64,000 nt of DNA from Synechococcus sp. CBW1108 (GTDB lineage Bacteria > Cyanobacteriota > Cyanobacteriia > PCC-6307 > Cyanobiaceae). The notes under the pieces were generated by a model that saw only the letters and a list, made by a program, of their open reading frames with translations, was not told where the DNA came from and ran no database searches. The translations under genes and the position numbers were made by a program. Shown here piece by piece: positions 18,310 to 28,122 of this stretch (position 1 is its first letter; every line of letters starts with the position of its first letter). The DNA lies in contig NZ_CP060395.1 in assembly GCF_015840335.1 (NCBI RefSeq), positions 1,649,277 to 1,713,276 of the forward strand, written 5' to 3'.

Positions 18310-19432
18310 TCGCCTCGATCATGGGCCGGGCCGGGGCATCCAGCCAGGCCGGCAGCTGGCTGCTGGAAGGTTGGCGCAGCACCGTCAGATAGCCGCCCCA
18401 CTGCTGGCAGCTGCGCCGTAGGGCCTCTACCCGGTAAGCCGGCAGCTCGGCTGCTGAAGCCCAGCTGACCCCCAGCCCACTGCCGGCGCCAAGGCACAGG
18501 GGGAGCTGGGCCAGGGCTGGCTCGGCCACCAGGGCGGGGGCCTGGCTGGGGCGCACCGCCAGGCGCAGCAGCCAGTCACTGGCTTCGGGGCCCGGGCCCC
18601 GGCCCTGGGCCACCTGGGCTTCGAGTTCGGCCGGCTCCAGGGGCAGGGCCCCGATGCCGAGCGCGGCGCCCCTGGCGCTGATGCAGGCGATCTGCTCTGC
18701 GAGGGTGGCGGCGTTGATGCTTGCCAGGCTGATCAGCAGGCCCGCATCTCCCCCTGTCCCCGCCCCCGCTCCGGCCCCGCCGCCGGGACGCCACCAGTCG
18801 ATCCGTTCGGGGCTGAGGCTCGATCCGAGCAGCCAGCTGGCCAGCTGGCCGAGGGCCTCGAGGGGGCCGCTGAGCCCCAGGCCCCGCCGTTGGGGCGGCA
18901 GCGGCAGGGTGCGCAGGGTGACGCTGGTGATCAGACCCAGGGCGCCCCAGCTGCCGGTGAACAGGCGCATCAGGTCGTAGCCGGCCACATTTTTGACCAC
19001 CTTGCCGCCGGCCCTGGCGCGGACCCCGTCGGCGCGGACCAGCTCGATGCCGATCAGCTGGTCGCGCACACCCAAATAACGCTGCCGCAGGCCGCCGGCC
19101 AAGCCGCGGGCCACCAGGCCACCGACGCTGCCACTGGCTGCGCCGCTGCTGCCGCTGCCCCAGGGCCAATCCAGGGTCAACCACTGCCCATGGTGTGCCA
19201 GCTCAGCCTGGAGCTCCACCAGTGGTGTGCCGGCCCAAACCGTCACGGTGAAGTCGCCCGGGCTGTGCTCCACCATGCCGCGCAGGGCCCGGCAACTGAC
19301 GGTGGCACTGCCTGGCTCCGGCTGGGGCCCCCAGCTCAGGCGGCTACCCAGCCCGGCCGGTTGCCAGGGCGCAGCTTGCCGGTGCAGCTCGCGCACCAGC
19401 TCCTGCAGTTCGCCGGGCTCAGGGGAGATCAC
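18233..19432 (-). CDS. glcE: Glycolate oxidase subunit GlcE-like FAD-binding protein
   Basis: The 399-aa protein has the PCMH-type FAD-binding fold of GlcE: a GSVGGLVARGLAGG loop near residue 105, LIGIELVRADG, the VVKNVAGYDLMRLFTGSWG signature and a LGLITSVTLRTLPL strand. With GlcF and GlcD, GlcE forms the membrane-linked glycolate dehydrogenase that oxidises photorespiratory glycolate to glyoxylate. GlcF is encoded 2.7 kb away; GlcD is not in this window. GTG 19432 is only 14 bases from the divergent ATG at 19447, so the true start may lie slightly inside. Confidence 0.85.
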   Translation of the reverse strand: MISPEPGELQELVRELHRQAAPWQPAGLGSRLSWGPQPEPGSATVSCRALRGMVEHSPGDFTVTVWAGTPLVELQAELAHHGQWLTLDWPWGSGSSGAASGSVGGLVARGLAGGLRQRYLGVRDQLIGIELVRADGVRARAGGKVVKNVAGYDLMRLFTGSWGALGLITSVTLRTLPLPPQRRGLGLSGPLEALGQLASWLLGSSLSPERIDWWRPGGGAGAGAGTGGDAGLLISLASINAATLAEQIACISARGAALGIGALPLEPAELEAQVAQGRGPGPEASDWLLRLAVRPSQAPALVAEPALAQLPLCLGAGSGLGVSWASAAELPAYRVEALRRSCQQWGGYLTVLRQPSSSQLPAWLDAPARPMIEAIKRQFDPLQQLARGRLPGVQPPPLG

Positions 19433-19446
19433 GGCACGATGGTGCC

Positions 19447-20805
19447 ATGGCCGCCAACTTCAAGATCATCGTTCTTGACGATGACCCAACCGGCTCCCAG
19501 ACCGTGCACAGCTGTCCCCTGCTGCTGCGCTGGGATGGGGCCTCCCTGGCGGCGGGGCTGGAGCACCCATCGCCCCTGCTGTTTCTGCTGGCCAACACCA
19601 GGGCGCTGGCGCCGGCGGCGGCGGCCGAGCGGGTGCGTGAGATCTGCCGGGCCCTGGCGGCGGCGTTGCCGACAGCGGGGCTCGAGCGCTGGTGGCTGGT
19701 CAGCCGCGGCGATTCCACCCTGCGCGGCCACTTCCCGCTGGAGGTGGATGTGATTTCCGCTGAACTGGGTCCATTCGCCGCCACCCTGCTGGTGCCGGCG
19801 TTCCTGGAAGGGGGGCGCACCACGGTGGGCGGAGTCCATCTCCTGCAGGGTCAGCCCGTGCATGAAACGCCCTTCGGCCGTGATGGCCTGTTTGGTTACT
19901 CGACAAGTTACCTTCCGGCCTGGGTGGAGGAGAAGAGTGGCGGCCGCATCCCGGCTTCAGAGGTGCAGGGCCTCGAAGCCGCCAAGCTCAGCCGGGCCTG
20001 CGAGGATGGGGGGCAAGAGCTGGCTCAATGGCTGGCTGGTCTTGCCGCCCAGCCCCTGGTGGCGGTGGATGCCGAGCAGCCCCAGCAACTCGCCGCCCTG
20101 GCCAGGGTGGTGCGTGCCTTCCCGCGGCCGGTGCTGGCCCAGTCGGCGGCGAGCTGGATACGGGCCCTGGCAGCTCTGCCGCCCCAGCCCCTTGCTGGCG
20201 CCGACCTGGTGGCATTGCGCCGCCGCGGCCGCGATGGCGAGCCATTGCGGGGCTTGGTGCTGGTGGGCTCCCATGTGCCCCTGGCCGATGCCCAGCTCGC
20301 CTCCCTGCTGGCTGAGCCGCTCTGCACCGGCCTGGAATTGCCCGTGGCCCGGCTAGCGCAGCTGCTGGAGTCCCCCCAGCCCGGCGCCCGGCCCAGCGCC
20401 CGGCTGGCCTGCCTGGAGCGGGACTGGCTGCTCGAGCTGGGGGAGATCCTCGCTGCTGGGCGCACGCCGGTGCTTTACAGCAGCCGCGGCGAATTCCCCT
20501 GCGCTTCGGTGGCGGCGCGCCGCCGGCTCGGGGACGGCCTGGCGGCGCTGATGGCCCGGTTGGTGGGGGCCTTGGCTCCCCAGCTGGCCTACCTGATCAG
20601 TAAGGGCGGCACGACCACCCATGCCCTCCTGGCCGATGGGCTCGGCCTGGCGGCAGTGGAGTTGCAGGGCCAGCTTTTGCCTGGCCTTTCGCTGGTGTTG
20701 ACGCCAGCGGAGCTGCCGGTGCTCACCTTCCCCGGCAACCTGGGGGATCCGGGCACCCTGCGCCAAGCCTGGCGCCTCATGGAGGGTCTGGAATCTTGCT
20801 CCTAG
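19447..20805 (+). CDS. Four-carbon acid sugar kinase family protein (DUF1537)
   Basis: The 452-aa protein starts with the DUF1537 N-terminal signature VLDDDPTGSQTVHS, followed by LVSRGDSTLRGHFPLE. The C-terminal nucleotide-binding domain has LISKGGTTTHALLADGL and ends near LTFPGNLGDPGTL. Characterised relatives phosphorylate D-threonate, D-erythronate or 3-oxo-tetronates. No tetronate dehydrogenase or aldolase partner is nearby. It lies between glcE and the permease/glcF pair, suggesting a role near glyoxylate or C4-acid metabolism. That link is inference. Confidence 0.85.
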   Translation: MAANFKIIVLDDDPTGSQTVHSCPLLLRWDGASLAAGLEHPSPLLFLLANTRALAPAAAAERVREICRALAAALPTAGLERWWLVSRGDSTLRGHFPLEVDVISAELGPFAATLLVPAFLEGGRTTVGGVHLLQGQPVHETPFGRDGLFGYSTSYLPAWVEEKSGGRIPASEVQGLEAAKLSRACEDGGQELAQWLAGLAAQPLVAVDAEQPQQLAALARVVRAFPRPVLAQSAASWIRALAALPPQPLAGADLVALRRRGRDGEPLRGLVLVGSHVPLADAQLASLLAEPLCTGLELPVARLAQLLESPQPGARPSARLACLERDWLLELGEILAAGRTPVLYSSRGEFPCASVAARRRLGDGLAALMARLVGALAPQLAYLISKGGTTTHALLADGLGLAAVELQGQLLPGLSLVLTPAELPVLTFPGNLGDPGTLRQAWRLMEGLESCS

Positions 20806-22120
20806 AGGCGGCGTAGCCCACTGCCACCAGGGCCAGGGCGGCCAGGCTGTCAACCCAGTCGTGGACAGCCGCCCCCAGCAGAAAGGCCAGCGATACCGCT
20901 GCCACCAGCAGGGGGGTGAGGGGGTAGCCCCAGCAGCGGAATGGCCGGGGCAGCTCCGGTTCCTGGCGGCGCAGGGCCACCAGGGCGGCGATGCCTGCCA
21001 GGGGCAGGCTCACGTAGAGCAGCGCCCCCATGGCCAGTAGCCGCTCGAAGGTGCCCGCCAGTACCAGGCCCGCGGCGGCGGCGCTGGTGAGCAGCAGGGC
21101 AACGGTGGGCGTGCCGCCGTCATTGACGCTGGCGGCAAAACCCGGCACCAGGCCATCGCGGCCCAGGCCGTAGAGGATCCGTGGGGCCGCCATCACCACC
21201 GTGTTGATCAGCCCCAGCAGCGAAATCAGGGCCACGGCGGTGATCAGATTTCCCCCCAGGGGGCCGGCCAGGGCCCGTCCCGCCGCGGCGGCTGGCAGGG
21301 TTGAGCTGGCCAACTGGGCGATTGGCAGCACGTGCAGCAGGGCCAGGTTGATCAGCAGGTAGAGGGCCATCACGGCCAGCACCCCGCCGATCAGGGAGCG
21401 GGGCAGATCCCGCTCGGGCTCGCTGAACTCCTCGGCGAAATAGACCGGGCTGGCCCAGCCGTCATAGGTGGTGATCACGGCCTGCAGGGCCAGCACTGCC
21501 GGCATGGTCAGGTCCTGCCAGGTGGGGGCGATTGGTGGCTCCGGGGGGACAGCACCGCCGCCGAGCTGGGCCTGGGAGGGCAGCAGAAAGCAGGCTGCCA
21601 CCAGGGCCAGGAAGGCCACCGCCTTGACCAGGCTGAGCAGTTCCTGGCTGGCGCTGCCGGCCCGCAGGCCCCGCAGCTGGATCAGGGTGAACAGGCCGAT
21701 CGCCCCCAGGGCCAGGCCCTGGGCCCCAAAGGGCAGCAGGCGCCAGGGGTCAGGCAGCAGGGCCTGGCCGTATTCCCCCACGGTGGTGGCCACCCAGGCC
21801 AGGCCGATGCAGTGGGCCAGCCAGTCGGTCCAGCCCACCAGGAAGCCGACCCGGCGCCCGAAGGCCCTCTCCGCATACACATACCAGCCTCCCGCCCGGG
21901 GCAGGCTGGCTGCCAGTTCGGCGATGCAGATCGCCCCCAGCAGCGCATAGAGCCCGCCCACCAGCCAGGCCGCCAGGTGTAGCGGCTCCGTGGGCAACTG
22001 GGCTGCGACCAGCCCAGGGGTGCGCAGGATGCCCGCCCCGATCGTGCCGCCCACGGCTCCAGCCAGGCCGAAACCCAGGCCCAGGATGGATAGGAGCCGG
22101 CCCGGGGGGTGGTCGGCCAT
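20777..22120 (-). CDS. APC-family amino-acid permease
   Basis: The 447-aa protein has about twelve transmembrane helices. The first carries the APC substrate-binding signature GAVGGTIGAGILRTPG, and PRAGGWYVYAERAFGR follows near residue 75. It should import or exchange amino acids or amines across the inner membrane. It overlaps the DUF1537 gene tail to tail by 29 bases and lies 27 bases downstream of glcF, so the two may be one transcript. Substrate not predictable. Confidence 0.88.
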   Translation of the reverse strand: MADHPPGRLLSILGLGFGLAGAVGGTIGAGILRTPGLVAAQLPTEPLHLAAWLVGGLYALLGAICIAELAASLPRAGGWYVYAERAFGRRVGFLVGWTDWLAHCIGLAWVATTVGEYGQALLPDPWRLLPFGAQGLALGAIGLFTLIQLRGLRAGSASQELLSLVKAVAFLALVAACFLLPSQAQLGGGAVPPEPPIAPTWQDLTMPAVLALQAVITTYDGWASPVYFAEEFSEPERDLPRSLIGGVLAVMALYLLINLALLHVLPIAQLASSTLPAAAAGRALAGPLGGNLITAVALISLLGLINTVVMAAPRILYGLGRDGLVPGFAASVNDGGTPTVALLLTSAAAAGLVLAGTFERLLAMGALLYVSLPLAGIAALVALRRQEPELPRPFRCWGYPLTPLLVAAVSLAFLLGAAVHDWVDSLAALALVAVGYAASRSKIPDPP

Positions 22121-22147
22121 CAGAGCTGATGGGGCAAGGGGGCCGAC

Positions 22148-23494
22148 TTAATGGCCGCCGCCCGCCCGCCAGCTGCGTTGCAGCAGCTCGATTGGATGGA
22201 GCACCGGGATCGGCCGCTCCTGCTCGGCCAGGTGATGGCGAATCTGCAGGGTGCAGCCGATGTTGGCACTGGCCGCCAGTTCGGCGCCGGTGCCGGCCAG
22301 GTCGGCCGCCTTGAGCTGGCCGAGCTCGGCGGCCTCCCGCGGCTGCACCAGGTTGTAGATGCCGGCGCTGCCGCAGCACACGCCCGCCTCCGTGGCCTCC
22401 CGCAGCAGCAGGTGGGGGATCCGGCGCAGCAGGGCCCGGGGCTCGGCGCTGATGCCCTGGCCGTGCAGCATGTGACAGGCATCGTGATAAGCCACCGCCA
22501 GCGGCCGCTCGGCGGTGGCGGGGCTGCCGTCAGCGTGGGCAAGGGGGCCCAGGCGGGCCCTGAAGGCCTCGCTCAGGCCCAGACCGTGCAGGAATTCATG
22601 TACGTCCCGCACCTGGGATGCAAAGGCCCCGCTGAGTTCACCGTTCAGGATCGTGCCGTAGGCCTTGAGGGTGTGGCCGCAGCCGGAGGCCGCCACCAGT
22701 ACCGCATCGAGGGGTTCGGGCCCCGCCGGTCGGCCCGGGCCCAGCACGGTCGCGAAGCTGTCCATCACGGCGGTGGCGAGCTGTTCGGTGTGCGCCAGCT
22801 CGCCCTGGTGGTGGGTAACGGCGCCGCAGCAGCCCTGATCCGGCGGGATCACCACCTCGATGCCGTTGGCGCTCAGCACCTCCACCACGGCCCGGTTCAC
22901 CGCTGGATCAAACAGGCGCTGGACGCAGCCCAGCAGCAGCCCTACCCGGGCCCGCCGTTCGCCGCGGGCCGGCACCACCGTCGGGAAGCTGGCCTGGAAG
23001 GCCTCGGCGGGCAGGGGCGGCAGCAGCCGCTCCATCGCCTCGAGCTGGGGGCCGAGCAGGCGGGTGAGGCCGCTGCGGCGGGCCAGGGCCTGCAGCGGCG
23101 TGCCGGCATAGGCCCGCAGGGGAGTCAGCACCGCCCGCAGCCGCGCCGGGTAGGGGAGCAGGGCAAATAGCAGCCGGCGGAAGGCCCGCTGGGCCGGGCT
23201 GCGCAGCTCCGGAGCGTTGAGCTGGGGCCGGGTGGCCTCGATCAGCTGGTCGTAGCGCACCCCCGAGGGGCAGGCGGTGACGCAGGCGAAGCAGCCCAGG
23301 CAGCTGTCGAAATGGCTGGCGACCGTGGCGTCGAGCTCCAGTTCGCCGGCCTCGATCGCTTTGAGGGTGTGGATGCGGCCCCGGGGCGAATCCATCTCCG
23401 TGCCCAGCACCCGGTAGCTTGCGCAGGTGGGCAGGCAGAAGCCGCAGTGCACGCAGGGGTCGGTGCCCCCAGCAGGTAGGCCGGGCAGGGTCAT
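22148..23494 (-). CDS. glcF: Glycolate oxidase iron-sulfur subunit GlcF
   Basis: The 448-aa protein has two [4Fe-4S] clusters: C14, C17, C20, C24 (CVHCGFCLPTC) and C65, C68, C71, C75 (CLGCFACVTAC), each closed by a proline. It also has two heterodisulfide-reductase-like domains with CCGAVTHHQ near residue 222 and CCGSAGIYN near 373. This is the standard GlcF plan. It passes electrons from the flavoprotein subunits toward the quinone pool. The ATG at 23494 is clear. Confidence 0.93.
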   Translation of the reverse strand: MTLPGLPAGGTDPCVHCGFCLPTCASYRVLGTEMDSPRGRIHTLKAIEAGELELDATVASHFDSCLGCFACVTACPSGVRYDQLIEATRPQLNAPELRSPAQRAFRRLLFALLPYPARLRAVLTPLRAYAGTPLQALARRSGLTRLLGPQLEAMERLLPPLPAEAFQASFPTVVPARGERRARVGLLLGCVQRLFDPAVNRAVVEVLSANGIEVVIPPDQGCCGAVTHHQGELAHTEQLATAVMDSFATVLGPGRPAGPEPLDAVLVAASGCGHTLKAYGTILNGELSGAFASQVRDVHEFLHGLGLSEAFRARLGPLAHADGSPATAERPLAVAYHDACHMLHGQGISAEPRALLRRIPHLLLREATEAGVCCGSAGIYNLVQPREAAELGQLKAADLAGTGAELAASANIGCTLQIRHHLAEQERPIPVLHPIELLQRSWRAGGGH

Positions 23495-23535
23495 CGGGTC
23501 AGTCTGCCCGCCATCGTGCTGGGTTGGTTGGCCGA

Positions 23536-24978
<1,443 letters not shown>

Positions 24979-25048
24979 TCGTGCGGCAGGGAAGGGTCGG
25001 GTGAGCCTAGGTTTCGCCAATGCAGCGGTTCTGCTCAGGGGAAACGGC

Positions 25049-25492
25049 ATGAATGCCACCGATCAGGCCCGGAATCTCGAACTGGCTCAGGCAATCGCTG
25101 CGGTGGCCGTGCTGTTTCGGCAGCACTTCCCCGATGCCCGCGTAAATCTCACCCCCTGGCGCGACGATCCCCAGACCCGCGCCTGGGCGGAGGCGGAGTG
25201 CGTGGATCTCTCCTTTCACTTCCCCGGCTGGAATCCGCGCAACCAGTGCCGCTCGATGCTTTTGCAGCTGCGCCTGGTTGGCGCTCCGATCGGCGGACGT
25301 CCGCGCTTGCTGGGGGCGTTGATCCGCGGGCTCACCTATGAATCGGAGCGATGGCGCCTCGCCACCCTGGGCGACTGGCAACCCAGCGGCAGCCACCTGC
25401 CGGATCCGGCCGTGGTGGCCAAATTGCAGACGTTCTGCCGCGGCTTGTTTGATCTGCTTAGTGGCGCCGGCAGCGACGCTTCGGCGGCTTGA
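25049..25492 (+). CDS. Hypothetical protein, 147 aa
   Basis: The ATG at 25049 follows an AGGGGAA ribosome site. The product [14 protein letters not shown] is a soluble protein with [22 protein letters not shown] in the middle and an aromatic [19 protein letters not shown] segment. It looks well coded and has the character of a picocyanobacterial conserved hypothetical, but I cannot name a family. A TAGGTT hexamer lies at 25008-25013. Divergent from icd. Confidence 0.65.
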   Translation: MNATDQARNLELAQAIAAVAVLFRQHFPDARVNLTPWRDDPQTRAWAEAECVDLSFHFPGWNPRNQCRSMLLQLRLVGAPIGGRPRLLGALIRGLTYESERWRLATLGDWQPSGSHLPDPAVVAKLQTFCRGLFDLLSGAGSDASAA

Positions 25493-25513
25493 AGCCCACT
25501 GGGGTCATCCGGC

Positions 25514-25921
25514 TCACCAGAGCAACCGCACCGGATAGCGATGGATCTCCGGGTCTGGGGTCACCAGGATCAGGCCGTTGTCGATCGCTTGGCAGATCAA
25601 CATCCGATCAAAGGGGTCGCGATGGTGATCGGGAAGCTTCGGAAGGTGGCGGAGGGCGTCCTCTTCCAAGGCAAGGGGGAGAACGCCATGGCGCTGCCGT
25701 TCCTGCCGCGCATAGGTGGCCGGGTCACCCGGCAGAGGCAGCCGTCCGGCCAGTGCTTTCACCGTTAGCTCCCACTGGCTCACCACACTCAGATAGACCG
25801 GCACGGCGGGATCAATCAGGGCTTCGCGGGCCGTGGTTGAGAGCTCGCTCGGGGTGCGCACCATCCATAGGAAGGTGCAGGTGTCGAGCAGCAGCCCGCC
25901 ACTGTCCCGGATGGTGCTCAA
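25514..25921 (-). CDS. vapC: PIN-domain toxin (VapC family)
   Basis: The 135-aa PIN-domain ribonuclease has acidic metal-binding residues at D13 (LLLDTCTFLW), E51 (SQWELTVKA), D102 and D105 (HHRDPFDRML), with D123 near the end. The RDPFDRML and TPDPEIHRYPV motifs are typical of the Sll0205-like VapC branch. It should cut RNA when released from its antitoxin. The TTG start at 25921 overlaps the antitoxin stop by four bases, so toxin synthesis is coupled to antitoxin translation. Confidence 0.9.
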   Translation of the reverse strand: MSTIRDSGGLLLDTCTFLWMVRTPSELSTTAREALIDPAVPVYLSVVSQWELTVKALAGRLPLPGDPATYARQERQRHGVLPLALEEDALRHLPKLPDHHRDPFDRMLICQAIDNGLILVTPDPEIHRYPVRLLW

Positions 25922-26202
25922 GCGGTCTTTCCTTCAAAGGCCGCCTGTAGGTCAGCCGGCAGTGGTTCAAAGAAGGTCGCTGGAATTGGTGTGCCGGCGT
26001 CTTCGGCCTGGCCCAGGGGGCGAGGTGCCGTGGGCAAGGGAGGTTGCGTTGGCCGCAGTTCGGCGATCGGACGATTGCGGCGGGTGATCACCAAGCGCTC
26101 CCCGCGCTCCACCCGGTCGAGCAGGGCTGAAAACTGGGCTTTGGCCTGTTGGGCACTGACTGGGCCGGGGCAACCCGCTGGCCGTGAATGCTGGGACGCC
26201 AT
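25918..26202 (-). CDS. Phd/YefM-family antitoxin of the VapC toxin
   Basis: The 94-aa product from ATG 26202 has the Phd/YefM DNA-binding N-terminal pattern: VSAQQAKAQFSALLDRVERGERLVITRRNRPIAEL. The C-terminal tail (about residues 50-94) would wrap the toxin. A 14-base palindrome lies 13 bases upstream of the ATG and is the likely autoregulatory operator. The extension to 26304 includes that operator and is not coding. Confidence 0.85.
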   Translation of the reverse strand: MASQHSRPAGCPGPVSAQQAKAQFSALLDRVERGERLVITRRNRPIAELRPTQPPLPTAPRPLGQAEDAGTPIPATFFEPLPADLQAAFEGKTA

Positions 26203-26214
26203 TGCAATCACTTG

Positions 26215-26228
26215 ACCTGTAAACAGGT
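26215..26228 (-). promoter_or_regulatory. Toxin-antitoxin operator palindrome
   Basis: ACCTGTAAACAGGT is a perfect dyad (ACCTGT / ACAGGT) around AA, 13 bases upstream of the antitoxin ATG. Phd/YefM antitoxins normally repress their own promoter through such sites. A partial copy, ACCTG, follows at 26234-26238. Confidence 0.6.
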
Positions 26229-26341
26229 TAGCTACCTGACCTGCGCAATCTTGTCGGCGGCGTAACCCTTCGCAACCTTGCTGCTCACCTAGGCGTGACC
26301 GCACCTAATTTGACCCCTTGTCCGTGCAGCGCCCCCAACTG

Positions 26342-27055
26342 ATGGCTGTCGCCCTTGCTTCCCAACTGCGTGAAGGCACCAAAAAGGCCCACACGATGGC
26401 GGAGAACACCGGCTTCGTGAGCTGCTTCCTCAAGGGCGTAGTCGATAAGGTCAGCTACCGCACCCTGGTGGCCGACCTCTATTTCGTCTACTCGGCGATG
26501 GAGGAGGAGTTTGCCAGGCTCAAGGACCATCCGGTGCTGGGTCCGGTGGGCTTTGCCGAGCTCAACCGCCGCGAGAGCCTCGAGCAAGACCTGGCCTTCT
26601 ATTTCGGTGCCGACTGGCGCACTGCCGTCAAGCCCACTCCTGGCGCCCAGCAGTATGTCGACCGCCTGCATCAGGTGGCCCGGGAGTGCCCGGAGCTGCT
26701 GGTGGGCCACCACTACACCCGCTACATCGGTGATCTCTCCGGTGGCCAGATCCTCAAGAACATCGCCCAGAAGGCCATGAACCTGGGCGAGCACGACGGT
26801 CTGCGCTTTTACGAGTTTGACGCCATCGCCGATGAAAAGGGTTTCAAGGCCAACTACCGCACGGTGCTCGATGGCCTGCCGATCGACCAGCCCATGGCAG
26901 ATCGGATTGTCGAGGAGGCCAACCAGGCCTTCCACCTCAACATGGTGATGTTCCAGGAGTTGGAGGGCAACTTGATCGCTGCCATCGGCAAGGTGCTGTT
27001 CGGCTTCCTCACCCGGCGTCAGCGGGCCGGCAGCACCGAGGTGGTGACGGCCTGA
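26342..27055 (+). CDS. ho1: Biliverdin-producing heme oxygenase
   Basis: This enzyme opens heme to biliverdin, the precursor of phycobilins. From ATG 26342 the 237-aa product begins MAVALASQLREGTKKAH, matching the usual cyanobacterial HO1 start, with proximal heme ligand H17. The distal-helix glycine motif GDLSGGQ is near residues 129-135, and FYEFDAIAD follows. Upstream TTG 26318 and GTG 26324 are in frame but not needed. The glycosyltransferase gene begins at the base after its stop. Confidence 0.95.
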   Translation: MAVALASQLREGTKKAHTMAENTGFVSCFLKGVVDKVSYRTLVADLYFVYSAMEEEFARLKDHPVLGPVGFAELNRRESLEQDLAFYFGADWRTAVKPTPGAQQYVDRLHQVARECPELLVGHHYTRYIGDLSGGQILKNIAQKAMNLGEHDGLRFYEFDAIADEKGFKANYRTVLDGLPIDQPMADRIVEEANQAFHLNMVMFQELEGNLIAAIGKVLFGFLTRRQRAGSTEVVTA

Positions 27056-28096
27056 GTGCGACCAGTTCGTTTCCTCCTGCCTGGCACCACCGGTCGGTTT
27101 CGCTGCGGCGGCCTGCTGGTGGAGCTGCAGAGCGCCCGGCTGCTCGCCGAGCTGGTGCCCACCCAGCTGGTGACCTACCGCCAGCGGGAGCCGGCTCATC
27201 CCTTCCTCGCCGACCTATTGCGCCAGGAGGCCGCTCCCGGTAGGGCCCTCTGGATTGTGAGCTGGGGCTTTGATGTGCCCAGGTTGCTGGCCCGGCTGCG
27301 GGGCCGGCCTGTGGCATACCACGCCCATAGCAGCGGTTACGGCTTTGATCTGCCGGCCGGGGTGCCGGTGCTGGCGGTGAGCCGCAACACCCTCGGTTAC
27401 TGGGGTGATCGGGCGCCCCGCAGTCCCCTGCTGCTGGTGCCCAATGCCCTTGAGCCGAAGTGGCTGGAGCGGGGCCGGCGCCATGGCGATGGGGAGCGGC
27501 CGATCGATGTGCTGGTGCAGCGTCGTAAGAGCAGTGCCTACCTGCTCAAGCAGCTGGTGCCAGCCCTGCGGGCCCGGGGTCTGGTGGTCCAGGTGCAGGA
27601 AGGCTGGGTGGACGATCTGGTGGATCTGTTCAACAGCGCCAAGGTGGTGCTCTACGACTCCGCCGACTACTGGCGGGGCCGCGGCGTGAGCGAGGGTTTT
27701 GGCCTGCCGCCGATCGAGGCCCTGGCCTGCGGCTGTGTGGTGTTCAGCAGCTTCAATCACGCCCTGGCCGACAGCCTCGATCCGGGAGTGCTCGGCCACC
27801 AGATCGGAGCGGGCAGTTTGGCCGGCGATATCGAGCGCATCGAGGCCGCCGCCGCCGATCCAGACCGCTGGCGCCCCACCCCGGCGGCCCTTGCGCCCCT
27901 GCTGGAGGGCTGTTCGGAGGCGGCCCTGCGGGCCCGTTGGGCCTCAGCACTGGCCGAGGTGAATGGCCACTGGGATCGGCTGCTGGCCGGTGAGCCGCCC
28001 CTGCACAGCCCCGCACCCTGGCGCCTGCGTTGGGGCCAGGGGCTGGCGGGGTTGGGCCGCCACCTGGTCAGGCTGCTGCCCACTCGCCGGGTCTAG
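27056..28096 (+). CDS. Glycosyltransferase, GT4-like
   Basis: The 346-aa product begins at GTG 27056, directly after the ho1 stop. It has a G-rich N-terminus (GTTGRFRCGGLLVELQSA), a middle LLLVPNALEPKWLERG linker typical of GT-B retaining transferases, and a nucleotide-sugar region with SEGFGLPPIEALACGCVVFSS near residue 215. This is the GT1/GT4 acidic-loop pattern. It probably adds a sugar to a surface polysaccharide; donor and acceptor are unknown. Confidence 0.85.
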   Translation: MRPVRFLLPGTTGRFRCGGLLVELQSARLLAELVPTQLVTYRQREPAHPFLADLLRQEAAPGRALWIVSWGFDVPRLLARLRGRPVAYHAHSSGYGFDLPAGVPVLAVSRNTLGYWGDRAPRSPLLLVPNALEPKWLERGRRHGDGERPIDVLVQRRKSSAYLLKQLVPALRARGLVVQVQEGWVDDLVDLFNSAKVVLYDSADYWRGRGVSEGFGLPPIEALACGCVVFSSFNHALADSLDPGVLGHQIGAGSLAGDIERIEAAAADPDRWRPTPAALAPLLEGCSEAALRARWASALAEVNGHWDRLLAGEPPLHSPAPWRLRWGQGLAGLGRHLVRLLPTRRV

Positions 28097-28122
28097 GCCG
28101 ATCCGCCCTAGGTTCGCCGGCT

